Positions 1 through 9,114 of a stretch of DNA of 64,000 nt are shown here, one piece after another (positions within the stretch are counted from its first letter, which is position 1; each line of letters starts with the position of its first letter). The position numbers were made by a program, and so were the translations under genes. Origin of the DNA: CAIWHR01 sp963843595 (GTDB lineage Bacteria > Pseudomonadota > Gammaproteobacteria > Burkholderiales > Casimicrobiaceae); NCBI GenBank assembly GCA_963843595.1, contig CAWJLG010000017.1:62001-126000 (forward strand), written 5' to 3'. A model generated the notes under the pieces. That model did no database searches. It was given only the letters and a program-made list of their open reading frames with translations, and was not told where the DNA came from.

Positions 1-780
1 GCGGCCGGCGCTGCAGCCACCGGCCTGCGGCCGGTCATCGATCTGCTGTTCGCGCCGTTTCTCTGCTTTTCGATGGAGGAACTCATCAACAGCGCGGGCA
101 AGCTGCGCTACATCTCCGGCGGGCAGTTCTCGTTTCCACTGGTCACGATTGCCATGACCGGGTGCGGTTGGACCGTGGGCGCGCAGCACAACCACAACAT
201 TGAAGCCTGGTTCGTACACAGCCCCGGAATCAAGGTCGTCATGCCTTCGACGGCGGCCGATTTCAAGGGGCTGCTCAAGGCGGCGATCCGCGACGATAAC
301 CCGGTCATGTTCTTCATCGACATGCCGTTGTTGCACGCCGACGGCGAGGTGCCCGCCGGGGACCACGTGACGCCCATCGGTAAGGCCGCGATCCGTCGCG
401 AAGGGACCGACGTGACGCTGGTCTCCTACGCGAAGATGGTCCACACGTGCATTGCCGCCGCCGAAACTCTCGGCGACGCGGGCATCTCGGCCGAGGTGAT
501 TGACCTGCGCTCGCTCAAGCCCTTCGACGAAGCGGCGGTGCTCGCGTCGGTGCGCAAGACGGGGCGGGTGGTCGTCGTGCACGAGGCGAGCCGCACCTGC
601 GGGGTGGGCGCGGAGATCGCGGCGACGGTAGCGGAGAAGGCCTTCGACGCCCTCAAGGGCCGGGTCCTTCGCGTGACGGGTCCGGACGCCCCTGCCCCAT
701 CGAGCTACGCGCTCGAGCAGGCGTTCATCCCTCAGCCGGGCAGCATCGTCGACGCAGCGCGATCACTGGTTGGACGGTGA
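1..780 (+). CDS. 2-oxoacid dehydrogenase E1 component, beta subunit (3' part)
   Basis: The frame is open from the first base of the window, so the true start lies upstream. The protein matches the beta subunit of thiamine-diphosphate E1 enzymes (pyruvate, acetoin or branched-chain 2-oxoacid dehydrogenase). Recognisable segments are AATGLRPVIDL at the edge, MEELINSAGKLRYISGGQF, the histidine-containing GAQHNHNIEAWF loop, and a C-terminal transketolase-like domain with VIDLRSLKPFD and VVVVHEASRTCGVGAEI. It would pair with an E1 alpha and feed an E2 acyltransferase, both expected outside the window. Which 2-oxoacid is used cannot be told. The next gene is unrelated and 318 bases away, so this is probably the last gene of its operon here. 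Confidence 0.9.
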   Translation, partial: AAGAAATGLRPVIDLLFAPFLCFSMEELINSAGKLRYISGGQFSFPLVTIAMTGCGWTVGAQHNHNIEAWFVHSPGIKVVMPSTAADFKGLLKAAIRDDNPVMFFIDMPLLHADGEVPAGDHVTPIGKAAIRREGTDVTLVSYAKMVHTCIAAAETLGDAGISAEVIDLRSLKPFDEAAVLASVRKTGRVVVVHEASRTCGVGAEIAATVAEKAFDALKGRVLRVTGPDAPAPSSYALEQAFIPQPGSIVDAARSLVGR

Positions 781-1098
781 ACGCTCCGGGCCAGATCGGA
801 TAGGCCGGGCTCCGCGCGGATCAGGAGGCCGCGCGCGTCTGGCCGGCCGTTGCCGCTGCACGTCCGCTTTGGAGGACGAGGTGCTACGGCCGGTTGTTGC
901 CGGTCAGCGACGGTCGAGTCCGGCGGTCGCGACCCATCCGGTTGACCTACACCTCGGTTTGCTCGGCGATTTCCAGGGCGTCGTCAGTCTCGATGCCGAA
1001 ATGACTGACGGTACGCTCAAGATTGGTACGGCCGAGGAGAAGCCGGACCGAGCGGCGATTCCCGGTCCGCCGGGAGAGCGCACAGGCACAATGCGGTC
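781..1098. other. intergenic region, no supported gene
   Basis: This 318-base stretch separates the E1 beta gene from the hydrolase gene. Short frames cross it but none has a recognisable product or a convincing ribosome binding site. No clear terminator hairpin or promoter could be picked out by eye. Confidence 0.5.
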
Positions 1099-2247
1099 AT
1101 GACGACACGACTCGTTTTCCTGGTGCCGGGCTTCTTCGGCTTCACGTCCGTCGGCGCGGTGAGCTACTTCGAGGACGTCGAGCAGGCGCTCGGCCGCGCG
1201 CTCCGCCGGCGCGGCGTCGAGGCCCGCATCGTCCGGTGCGCGACGCAGCCGACGGCCTCGATCACGCGGCGCGCCGATGCGCTGCGCCGCCAGGTGCTCC
1301 GCAGCGGCGGCCTCAAGGCGCGAGAGCTTCATTTCGTCGGCCACTCGACGGGCGGCCTCGACGTGCGCATGCTGCTGACGCCGGGTGTGAAGGTCGCGCG
1401 CGGCGACACCGAAGAGCGCATTGCCCGCCTGACGCGGACGGCCATTTCGGTGACCACGCCGCACCACGGCACGCCTATCGCCAATCACTTCACCACCGTG
1501 CAAGGCCAGACGCTTCTGCTGGTGCTAAGCGCCCTGGCAACGTCCGGGCACGGACGCGGCACGATTCTCGCCGCGGCGAAGGCAATCGCGCTGGTCGCGC
1601 GGCTTGACGATTGGCTGGGACGCAGGGGAACCCCGCTCGATCGTATCGCCGAGGGCCTGCTGAGGAAGATCCGGTTCGACCGCCGGGACCCGGTGTGGAA
1701 ATACCTGGGCGAGATCGAGCGGGACCAGGGCGCCGTACTGCAGCTCACGCCCGAGGGCATCGACATGTTCGATGCGGCCGTTGCGGATCATGCCGGTATC
1801 GACTACAGCTGTGTCGTCGCCGGCGTGCCGAAGCCGCGCGAGGAGTTCAAGCTGAAGGCGCTCATGGATCCGGAGTACCTTGCGCTTCGCGCGTTGTTCA
1901 GGCTCCTGCACGCGCTCACGGCGTGGCCGCACCCGCACTATCCCTATCCGAGACCGAGCAAAGCGACGCAGCGACTGCTCGATCGCGGCCTCGGCTTCAA
2001 GGCGACCCCGGGCATCAGCGACGGCATCGTGCCGACGTTGAGCCAGGTGCACGGCCGGTTGCTGCATGTCGCGCGGGCCGATCACCTCGATGTGGTCGGG
2101 CACTACACGCTGGCAAGCGGACGTACGGGGGACTGGTTGCCCTCGGGCGCGGGCTTCACGCCCGACGCATTCGAGGCCACCTGGGAGGCGGTCGCGGCCG
2201 AGATCGCACGACACCGCCGACCCGTTCGCGCCGCGGGCAAGGACTGA
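1099..2247 (+). CDS. alpha/beta hydrolase, lipase-like
   Basis: A 382-residue protein that opens with a hydrophobic strand (LVFLVPGFFGF, an oxyanion-hole-like start) and carries the nucleophile elbow GHSTGG near residue 82. ISVTTPHHGTP resembles the lid or core region of lipases and PGAP1/triacylglycerol lipase-type hydrolases. A late aspartate (SDGIVPTLSQ) and histidine (DHLDVVGHY) could complete the triad. The substrate is unknown. There is no signal peptide, so it is probably cytoplasmic. No strong Shine-Dalgarno sequence precedes the ATG; the start was chosen because the conserved first strand begins directly after it. Confidence 0.75.
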   Translation: MTTRLVFLVPGFFGFTSVGAVSYFEDVEQALGRALRRRGVEARIVRCATQPTASITRRADALRRQVLRSGGLKARELHFVGHSTGGLDVRMLLTPGVKVARGDTEERIARLTRTAISVTTPHHGTPIANHFTTVQGQTLLLVLSALATSGHGRGTILAAAKAIALVARLDDWLGRRGTPLDRIAEGLLRKIRFDRRDPVWKYLGEIERDQGAVLQLTPEGIDMFDAAVADHAGIDYSCVVAGVPKPREEFKLKALMDPEYLALRALFRLLHALTAWPHPHYPYPRPSKATQRLLDRGLGFKATPGISDGIVPTLSQVHGRLLHVARADHLDVVGHYTLASGRTGDWLPSGAGFTPDAFEATWEAVAAEIARHRRPVRAAGKD

Positions 2248-2322
2248 AGTTTGCAAGGTCGTCCGACAGAGAAGCGCCCGCTGTTGCCGGCTCCCGGTTG
2301 GTCATAGGGTATATTGCGGCGC

Positions 2323-3171
2323 ATGAAAATCCCTAAACGGCTGCAGCCGCTCGTCGAAGAGGGCGTGATCGACACGGTCATGCGCCAGCTCATGAGCGGC
2401 AAGGAAGCGATGGTGTTTGTGGTGCGCTGCGGCGCGGAAACGCGCTGCGCCAAGGTCTACAAGGAAGCCGACAAGCGCAGCTTCCGGCAAGCCGTCGACT
2501 ACACCGAGAACCGCAAGACCAAGAACAGCCGCCAGGCGCGCGCCATGGCCAAGGGCACGCGCTTCGGCCGCGAGGCGCAGGAGAAGGCGTGGCAAAGCGC
2601 TGAGGTCGGCGCGCTCTTTCGCCTTGCGGCTGCAGGCGTGCGCGTGCCACAGCCCTACAACTTCCATGCCGGCGTGTTGCTGATGGAGCTCGTCACCGAT
2701 GAGGAGGGCAACGCGGCGCCGCGGCTGAACGACGTGGACCTCGCGCCAGAAATCGCGATCGACCTCCATCGCCGTCTCATCGGCGAAGTCGTCCGCATGC
2801 TGACGGCCGGCGTCGTGCACGGCGACCTGAGCGAATTCAATATTCTCCTCGGCGCCGACGGGCCAGTGATCATCGACCTGCCGCAGGCGGTGGATGCGGC
2901 CGGCAACAACCACGCGCGGCGCATGCTGCTTCGCGACGTGGACAATCTGCGTCGGTTTTTCGGACGATTCGCGCCCGAGCTTCTCGCCACCGACTATGGG
3001 AGGGAGCTATGGGCGCTCTACGAGTCGGGCACGTTGCATCCGGACGCTGCGCTCACCGGACGCTTCGAGCATATCGAGACGACAGTCGACCTGGACGGCG
3101 TCTTGCGGGAGATCGACGATGTGCGACTCGAGGAAGCCGCCCGTCAATTCCGATTGCAGGAACGCCGGTAG
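2323..3171 (+). CDS. RIO1-family serine protein kinase
   Basis: A 282-residue RIO-type atypical protein kinase. MSGKEAMVF is the flexible nucleotide-binding loop, VHGDLSEFNIL holds the catalytic aspartate and asparagine, and IIDLPQAVD holds the metal-binding aspartate. RIO1 kinases act in ribosome maturation in archaea and eukaryotes; bacterial homologues are known in proteobacteria but their targets are poorly defined. The ATG at 2323 was preferred over an in-frame TTG nine bases upstream because MKIPKRLQPLVEEG matches the usual N-terminus of this bacterial group. It is followed by an rRNA-methyltransferase-like gene, which would suit a ribosome role, but that link is inference. Confidence 0.85.
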   Translation: MKIPKRLQPLVEEGVIDTVMRQLMSGKEAMVFVVRCGAETRCAKVYKEADKRSFRQAVDYTENRKTKNSRQARAMAKGTRFGREAQEKAWQSAEVGALFRLAAAGVRVPQPYNFHAGVLLMELVTDEEGNAAPRLNDVDLAPEIAIDLHRRLIGEVVRMLTAGVVHGDLSEFNILLGADGPVIIDLPQAVDAAGNNHARRMLLRDVDNLRRFFGRFAPELLATDYGRELWALYESGTLHPDAALTGRFEHIETTVDLDGVLREIDDVRLEEAARQFRLQERR

Positions 3172-3319
3172 CGGATCGGCCCCGGCGACGACGCGCCAAC
3201 TCGAGATTGAACCATCCGCCACGGTGAGTGCCTTCGCGCCTGGCCTGCTGGGATTGTCATCCCGGCCACGGTGAAGCAATCGATGGATTCCGCGCCCGGC
3301 CCGCACTCGACGCTTTGAC

Positions 3320-4339
3320 ATGCGGCTCGAACATATCCGATCCCGCCTGCGCGCCTTGGGCGCCAAGCCTTGCCATGAGCGGCCGGTGCTGCGGGCCTGG
3401 ACGCAGTCGCTGCCGTTGGATAGCGGCCCGCGTCACGCCGAGGGTTTTCTTCCCCGACAGCTTCGCAGCGCGCTGCCCGCGCTTGCCGCGGAACTGGACG
3501 GACTGGCGCGCCTTCGGTCCCGGCATGCCGGCGAGGACGGCTCCACGCGCCTGCTGGTCGAGTTGACCGACGGGCAGACGGTCGAGTGCGTGCTGCTGCC
3601 GCGCGCGGGTCTGTGTGTCTCGACTCAAGTCGGCTGCGCGGTCGGCTGCGTCTTCTGCATGACGGGGCGCGAAGGGCTTCAGCGTCACCTGGGAAGCGCG
3701 GAAATCGTCGCCCAGGTCGCGCTCGCCCGCTCGCTGCGCGCCGTCGGGAAGATCGTGTTCATGGGAATGGGCGAGCCGGCCCACAACCTGGACAACGTCA
3801 TGGACGCGATCGAACTGCTCGGCACCGAGGGCGGCATCGGACACAAGAACCTGGTCTTCTCGACGGTGGGCGACCGGCGCGTGTTCGAGCGGCTGCCGCG
3901 CGAACGCGTCCGGCCGGCGCTGGCCATTTCACTTCACTCGACTTCCGCTGCGAAGCGCGCGGAGCTGATGCCGCGTGCGCCGCGAATCGACCCCGCGGAG
4001 CTCGTCGAACTGGGGGAGCGCTATGCGCGCGCGACCCACTATCCGATCCAGTATCAATGGACGTTGCTGGAAGGCATCAACGACAGTGATGAAGAGCTGG
4101 ACGGCATCGCTCGACTGCTCGCCGGGAAATACGCGGTCATGAATTTCATTGCCTACAACTCCGTCGCCGGGCTCGCATTCAAGCGCCCCGCGGCGGAGCG
4201 TGCGGCAGCGATGGCGCACACGCTGCACAAGCGTGGCATCCTGACAAAGCTGCGCAATTCGGCGGGGCAGGACGTCGAAGGCGGTTGCGGGCAACTTCGG
4301 GCGCGCGGGATTCGACGGCAGCAAACGACAGTGTGTTAG
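3320..4339 (+). CDS. RlmN/Cfr-family radical SAM RNA methyltransferase
   Basis: A 339-residue radical SAM enzyme. The cluster motif CAVGCVFCMTG (CxxxCxxC) lies near residue 107. MGMGEPAHNLDNV and ISLHS are typical of the RlmN/Cfr family, and the C-terminal NSAGQDVEGGCGQLR contains the second conserved cysteine that forms the covalent RNA intermediate. RlmN methylates C2 of A2503 in 23S rRNA and A37 of some tRNAs. This protein is shorter than typical RlmN (about 370 residues) and diverges at the N-terminus, so it may be a paralogue rather than the housekeeping rlmN; the full catalytic set argues that it is active. It may or may not share a transcript with the RIO kinase gene 148 bases upstream. 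Confidence 0.85.
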   Translation: MRLEHIRSRLRALGAKPCHERPVLRAWTQSLPLDSGPRHAEGFLPRQLRSALPALAAELDGLARLRSRHAGEDGSTRLLVELTDGQTVECVLLPRAGLCVSTQVGCAVGCVFCMTGREGLQRHLGSAEIVAQVALARSLRAVGKIVFMGMGEPAHNLDNVMDAIELLGTEGGIGHKNLVFSTVGDRRVFERLPRERVRPALAISLHSTSAAKRAELMPRAPRIDPAELVELGERYARATHYPIQYQWTLLEGINDSDEELDGIARLLAGKYAVMNFIAYNSVAGLAFKRPAAERAAAMAHTLHKRGILTKLRNSAGQDVEGGCGQLRARGIRRQQTTVC

Positions 4340-4459
4340 GCAAACGCGCCGCGCAGAGGGGTGTCGGCGATCGACCCCGTATAGATACTCCGTCCCGCTT
4401 TCGGTGATACCCAAGGCGGCGGACCTGCTCGAAGATCGCTGCTCGCGACGCGACTGGCG

Positions 4460-4783
4460 TCAGCGGCGGATCGTTCGCCGCAGCTCCCGGTGACGTTTGT
4501 CGCGGATGTGAACATAGACCTGTACCAGCGCCACCACCGACAGGAAAAACAGCAGCGGGTAGACGAAATAAAGTGGCGTTCGCTTCATGCATTCGTCGCC
4601 GCTGCAGAACACGCCGGCATGCATGCCAAGTTCGTAAACAAGGTACAAGGCCCACGCGGCCGTTGCCACCCACGCGGTGCGCGAGTGGCTCCATAGCGCG
4701 AGCGCTGCGTAAACAATGATCGGGGCTGCGATCAGGGCCGGGTAGTCGATCAGCAGATAGAAGAACTCCGGCATGTGCTCCAC
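4460..4783 (-). CDS. small membrane protein of unknown function
   Basis: A 107-residue protein with three likely membrane helices, at roughly residues 8-30 (LLIDYPALIAAPIIVYAALA), 37-55 and 72-93, and a strongly basic tail ending RDKRHRELRRTIRR. A cysteine pair in CSGDEC lies in the loop between helices 2 and 3, probably on the outer face. I do not recognise the family. It is transcribed opposite to the methyltransferase gene and stands alone. Confidence 0.6.
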   Translation of the reverse strand: MEHMPEFFYLLIDYPALIAAPIIVYAALALWSHSRTAWVATAAWALYLVYELGMHAGVFCSGDECMKRTPLYFVYPLLFFLSVVALVQVYVHIRDKRHRELRRTIRR

Positions 4784-5088
4784 CTGACTCGTCGGTTGTT
4801 CGTTGGATCGCGTACGTGGTCCGCAATCTTAGGTCCAAACGACAGCGCGTGGCAACGGCGGCGCAGCACGCCCGCTGAAACTTGCCGCTCCATGAGAGTC
4901 AGACCGTTGAAGGTCTGCTCACGACCGTTCAGCGACGCCCGATCGATGCAATCATCCCTCGCCCCGCGTCCGGCGAACGCAAGTCCAGCTGCTCTACGTG
5001 GAGCCAAGAACCATGAATGCCGAGACTCGGCTTCAGCGTAGTGCAGACACGCTCCAGCGCGCGAGGCGCAATTGGATTTCGTATCGCT
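4784..5088. other. intergenic region, no supported gene
   Basis: About 305 bases between two minus-strand genes. No coding frame here has a recognisable product. The segment next to 4784 should hold the promoter of the small membrane protein gene, but no clear -35/-10 pair was identified. Confidence 0.4.
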
Positions 5089-5352
5089 CTACTTCGCCTC
5101 GGTCGCATCCTTCACACACTTCTTCACAAAGCTCGACTTCGCGGCACCTGCGAGCTTCTTCTCGGCCGCCTGAGTCGAACAGGACTTATTCGCCGCTTCT
5201 GCCACGTCCTTTTCGCACTTCTTGACAAAGCTTGTCTTGGCCGCGCCCGCCAGCTTCTTTTCGCCCGCCTGCGCTTCACAGGTCGGATTGGCCGCAAACG
5301 CGACGGAGTTGGCGAACAGCACAGTTACCGCGGCAAGCAGAACAGTCTTCAT
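5089..5352 (-). CDS. PsiF-repeat secreted protein
   Basis: An 87-residue exported protein. MKTVLLAAVTVLFANSVAFA is a signal peptide with an alanine-rich cleavage site near residue 20. The mature part is two PsiF-type repeats, each with the pattern C-x(n)-KKLAGAAK-SFVKKC, so four cysteines could form two disulfides. PsiF is induced by phosphate starvation in enterobacteria; its function is unknown. The start was placed at the ATG followed by the signal peptide because AAGGA lies just upstream, rather than 12 codons further out. Confidence 0.85.
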   Translation of the reverse strand: MKTVLLAAVTVLFANSVAFAANPTCEAQAGEKKLAGAAKTSFVKKCEKDVAEAANKSCSTQAAEKKLAGAAKSSFVKKCVKDATEAK

Positions 5353-5541
5353 GGCACGTCCTTGAATGGTTGAACAGGTCGTAAGCAACCGCGCGCGTGG
5401 GTGGCTCTTGCGGCATGGCTACTTCATTCACAATGCTACATGAGTTTCGTCGCCGCCACGCAACCGGTCACGCGGTACGCGTCGTCTGCGTTCGACATGG
5501 TGCACGGTTCAGCGCCCGGCTCGCCGTGGGGCGTGGTTTAA

Positions 5542-6664
5542 TTGCGCCGTGCTATCGCGTGGAGTCCGGCCATTTTCGCCAATCTCATCTTCCGCCAGCT
5601 GTTCGACGCTACGTCGTCGACCTATTCCTATCTGCTGGGCGACCCGCACACCCGGCAGGCGGTCATCATCGACACGGTATTCGAGCAGCACCTGCGCGAC
5701 TACGCCCTGATCGGCGAGCTGGACCTCACGTTGGTTGCCGCGGTGGACACGCACTGCCACGCCGACCACGTCACCGGCGCGTGGATGATGCAGCAGGCCA
5801 CCGGCTGCCGCATCGGCATCTCCCGGCGCTACCAGCCGCCGATCGAGGGCGTCGACCTGCCGCTTGATCACGGCGACCGCATCACGTTCGGCGGGCGCAG
5901 CCTGGAGGTGCGCGCCACGCCCGGTCACACCGACGGCTGCATGACATTGGTGCTCGAAGACCGCAGCATGGCGTTCACTGGCGACGCGCTGCTGATCCGA
6001 GGAGCAGGCCGGTGCGACTTCCAGCGCGGCGATGCGCACACGCTGTATCGCTCGATCGTGCAGCACATCTTCTCGCTGCCCGACGCGTGCCTGCTGTTTC
6101 CGGCCCATGACTACAGTGGCCGCACCATGTCGTCGGTGGCCGAGGAGAAGGCACACAACCCGCGCATCGGCGGCGGCGCCGACGAGCGCGACTTTGTCGG
6201 CTTCATGGAGAATCTGAACCTTCCGCACCCCAAGCAGATCGACGTCGCGCTGCCTGCCAATCTGCGCTCCGGCCAGCCCGTCGATGGCAAGGTGCCGCAC
6301 CCGGCCGACTGGGGGCCGGTGCGCCGGACCTACGCCGGCTTGCTGGAAATCGAGCCAGAGTGGGTGGCGGAGCACCTGCAGCAAATACACGTGCTCGACG
6401 TGCGCCAGCCCCAGGAGATGCAGGAGTCACTTGGGCGAATTGTCAACGCCCAGCTCATTCCGCTCAATGAGCTCAAGGCGCGGCTGGGCGAAATCCCGCG
6501 GGACAAGCCGGTGGTCGCGGTCTGCCACGCGGGAATGCGGTCGGGCCAGGCAACCGTGATCCTCCGCAGCGCCGGACTGGAGCGCGTCTGCCAACCTGCG
6601 CGGCGGCATGCTGCTGTGGTCGCAGCTTGGGCTGCCTACCCAGCGACCAAGCGTGGGGGCGTAG
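5542..6664 (+). CDS. persulfide dioxygenase-like MBL hydrolase fused to rhodanese (frameshifted)
   Basis: The N-terminal domain is a metallo-beta-lactamase fold of the ETHE1/persulfide dioxygenase type: THCHADHVTGA is the HxHxDH metal motif, then TPGHTDGCM and FTGDALLIRGAGR. A rhodanese domain follows from about residue 270, with active site CHAGMRS. This architecture oxidises glutathione persulfide or transfers sulfane sulfur in sulfide detoxification. A stop codon lies immediately upstream of the TTG at 5542, so that TTG is the earliest possible start. One extra C at 6591-6592 breaks the frame. Removing it gives RVCNLRGGMLLW and a normal rhodanese end at the TAG at 6662, for 373 residues. 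Without repair the frame runs on into unrelated sequence. Confidence 0.85.
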
Positions 6665-6740
6665 CTCCTCCTCCCCCGTCATTCTCGGAATATTGCTCGA
6701 GTGTCCGCTCCGGAAATGCAGAGGGATGGAGGCAGGGCGG

Positions 6741-7106
6741 TCAAGACGGACGCTTAGGTAATTCTTCGCCGCGATTCCATGGCCAACGTCCTTCCACTTC
6801 CAACTGCAGCGCCACGCTGAGGAAGGTCCGGACGACGACAATGAGCGCCAGGATCAATACGTTTTCGAGTGTCGGCGCCACGACAACGGTGCGGATGATG
6901 TCGCCCGCAATTAGGAACTCCAGACCGAGCAGGATCGCGCGTCCGAGGCCCTGACGGTAGGAGCGGTACGAGTTGGCGAAGTCGGTTCTTCTGCCCAACA
7001 CAAACCGACCTGTCGCCACGACAGCACCGATCACGATTATGCCCACGCCAAGGGCATCGACCGACCGGCCGATCAGTTCCATCAGGTCGCGGTAATAGGT
7101 ATTCAC
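6741..7106 (-). CDS. DUF1622 family membrane protein
   Basis: A 121-residue integral membrane protein with three hydrophobic segments: roughly residues 17-37 (LGVGIIVIGAVVATGRFVLG), 57-70 (ILLGLEFLIAGDIIRT) and 78-98 (LENVLILALIVVVRTFLSVA). The central GLEFLIAGDIIRTV motif is the hallmark of DUF1622. No function has been assigned to the family. A perfect TATAAT about 78 bases upstream may be its promoter. Confidence 0.8.
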   Translation of the reverse strand: MNTYYRDLMELIGRSVDALGVGIIVIGAVVATGRFVLGRRTDFANSYRSYRQGLGRAILLGLEFLIAGDIIRTVVVAPTLENVLILALIVVVRTFLSVALQLEVEGRWPWNRGEELPKRPS

Positions 7107-7500
7107 GATTACTCAGTTATCATCGAGCGGGCCCCACGACGAATTGGTTGGCGCGCGTCCGGCAGTCGAAGCGACTCCATGAAATTATAGAACTGTCGCC
7201 GAGGATCCAACCAACGCGTTGTGCGTATAACCTGCGACGCTAATCGGTCTGTTGCGAGTGGCGGCTGCCGGGCGGGCATTCTGACCCCGCGTACGGCCGG
7301 TCGTGGCCGGTCCGAGACGGTCAATCACCGCCGACGGCGATCAGATCCGACGCCGGCTCGTGGGTCGGAATCGCGTATTCGCGCCTGACGCGGACGCCCG
7401 ACGGTTTGGCGGGCGATTCCTGATGAGCCCCGCCGTTGTGCATTATCATGCAGGCCAGCAACTGCGCCTCCGGCGGCATCGCCCTCGCCTCTGTCACGTC
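7107..7500. other. intergenic region between DUF1622 gene and gshA
   Basis: A 394-base divergent spacer. It contains the candidate minus-strand -10 box at 7184. The gshA frame is open upstream to 7303, but that extension is arginine-rich, lacks homology-like sequence and is not needed for a normal-length GshA. Nothing else is recognised. Confidence 0.45.
7184..7189 (-). promoter_or_regulatory. candidate -10 box for the DUF1622 gene
   Basis: On the minus strand this reads TATAAT, a consensus -10 element that is rare in such GC-rich sequence. It would start transcription about 70 bases before the DUF1622 start codon. The -35 region is weak (TTGGTT with a 19-base spacer, or TTGGAT with 15). The assignment rests on the -10 match and position only. 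Confidence 0.4.
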
Positions 7501-9042
7501 ATGAACATTCTCCACACAAGACTCCGCGCACTTTCCCCTGTCCTCGCGACCCTCAGGCGCGGGATCGAGAAGGAAGGCCTGCGCATACGGCCGGACGGCA
7601 CGCTCGCCATGACGCCGCACCCGCCGGGGCTCGGCTCGGCGCTCACCCACCCGCAGATCACCACCGACTTCAGCGAAGCGCAGCTCGAGCTGATCACCGA
7701 TGTGCATCCCACCGCGGATGCGTGTCTCGCTGAGCTCAGGCATCTCCATCAGTTCGTCTATCGCCACCTCGGCGACGAGGTGATGTGGGGCGCCAGCATG
7801 CCGTGCCGCCTCCCCGACGAGGAGGCCATTCCGATCGCACGTTACGGCAGCTCCAACGTGGGCCGCGCGAAGACCGTGTACCGCATCGGGCTCTCGCATC
7901 GGTACGGCCGACGGATGCAGCTGATCTCCGGCGTTCACTACAATTTCTCGGTGCCGGAATCCGTCTGGCCTGTCGCGGGACTCGGCGACGCCAACGCGGG
8001 CTACTTCGCGCTCATTCGCAATTTCCGTCGCCACGCCTGGCTGCTGCTGTATCTGTTCGGCGCTTCGCCTGCGGTATGCGCGAGCTTCGTCGCGGACCGT
8101 CCCCACGACCTGCTCCCGCTCGCGCCCGGCACCTTGTATCTGCCATTCGCCACGTCCCTGCGGATGGGGCGCCTCGGCTACCTGAGCGCGGCACAGGATA
8201 CGCTTTGCGTGAGCTACAACGACCTGGAGAGCTATTCGGTGTCGCTGGCCGGCGCGCTCAACCAGCCCTACCCGGCGTACGAGGCCATCGGTGTCCGCGA
8301 CGGCGACGACTATCGGCAGCTCGCCACGAGCCTGCTGCAGATCGAGAACGAGTTCTACGGCACGATCCGCCCGAAGCGGGTCATCCGGCCAGGCGAGCGA
8401 CCCTTGCACGCGTTGCGCGAGCGCGGCGTGCAGTACGTCGAGGTTCGCGTCATGGATGTCGATCCGTTCTCCGCCATCGGCATCACGGCCGAAACCGCTC
8501 GCTTCCTGGACGTGTTCCTCCTGCACTGCCTGCTGTCGGAAAGCCCTCCCGATACGCCGGAGGAAATCCACGACGTCGCCACCAACAAGCAGCGCGTCGC
8601 CTCGCGCGGGCGCGAGCCGGGACTGTGCCTGGCACGGGGCGATCAGCAGGTGGAGTTGCGCCAGTGGGCGACGCAACTGCTCGACGAGTGCGCCCCGGTC
8701 GCCGCGGCCCTCGACGCCGCTTGCGGCGGCAGCGCGCACCAGGCGGCACTTGCCGCGACCTTACGCACGCTCGCCGATCCGGAATCGCTGCCGTCTGCGC
8801 GCGTCCTCGACGAGATCGCGCAGCAGCACGGCGGCTCGTACGCGAGCTTCGTTCTTGCGCGTTCCCGGCAGTACCGCAGCATGCTGCGGGCCGATCCGCT
8901 GCCCGCGGAGCTGGAAGCGCGATATGTGCAAGTCGCGCAAGCATCGCTCGACGAGCAGCGAAGTGTCGAGGCCGCCGACACGATGTCGTTCGACGCCTAT
9001 CTGCGGCAGTACCTTTCGCCTGAATCGCTGCAGGTGCGGTGA
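7501..9042 (+). CDS. gshA: glutamate-cysteine ligase
   Basis: A 513-residue enzyme that joins glutamate to cysteine using ATP, the first step of glutathione synthesis in the cytoplasm. The length is close to E. coli GshA (518) and the protein follows the gammaproteobacteria/betaproteobacteria class throughout: GIEKEGLRI, HPQITTDFSEAQLELITDVH, GVHYNFSVPESVW, and VQYVEVRVMDVDPFSAIGI. The start was set at the ATG giving MNILHTRLRALSP, because the upstream open frame is not conserved-looking. It stands alone and converges on the DctP gene. Glutathione made here could supply the persulfide dioxygenase-like enzyme encoded just upstream. Confidence 0.93.
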   Translation: MNILHTRLRALSPVLATLRRGIEKEGLRIRPDGTLAMTPHPPGLGSALTHPQITTDFSEAQLELITDVHPTADACLAELRHLHQFVYRHLGDEVMWGASMPCRLPDEEAIPIARYGSSNVGRAKTVYRIGLSHRYGRRMQLISGVHYNFSVPESVWPVAGLGDANAGYFALIRNFRRHAWLLLYLFGASPAVCASFVADRPHDLLPLAPGTLYLPFATSLRMGRLGYLSAAQDTLCVSYNDLESYSVSLAGALNQPYPAYEAIGVRDGDDYRQLATSLLQIENEFYGTIRPKRVIRPGERPLHALRERGVQYVEVRVMDVDPFSAIGITAETARFLDVFLLHCLLSESPPDTPEEIHDVATNKQRVASRGREPGLCLARGDQQVELRQWATQLLDECAPVAAALDAACGGSAHQAALAATLRTLADPESLPSARVLDEIAQQHGGSYASFVLARSRQYRSMLRADPLPAELEARYVQVAQASLDEQRSVEAADTMSFDAYLRQYLSPESLQVR

Positions 9043-9085
9043 CGACCGCGCGGCTCCCCGCATCCACCGACTGCAACGCTGCCCC

Positions 9086-9109
9086 GGCGTCGGGCGCCCC
9101 GCGGACGCC
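9086..9109. terminator. candidate bidirectional terminator
   Basis: GGCGTC and GACGCC form a six-base perfect stem around a GC-rich loop that itself contains the palindrome GGGCGCCC. It sits in the 72-base gap between the convergent gshA and DctP genes. There is no T-tract on either side, so intrinsic termination is unproven. Confidence 0.35.
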
Positions 9110-9114
9110 GCGTA

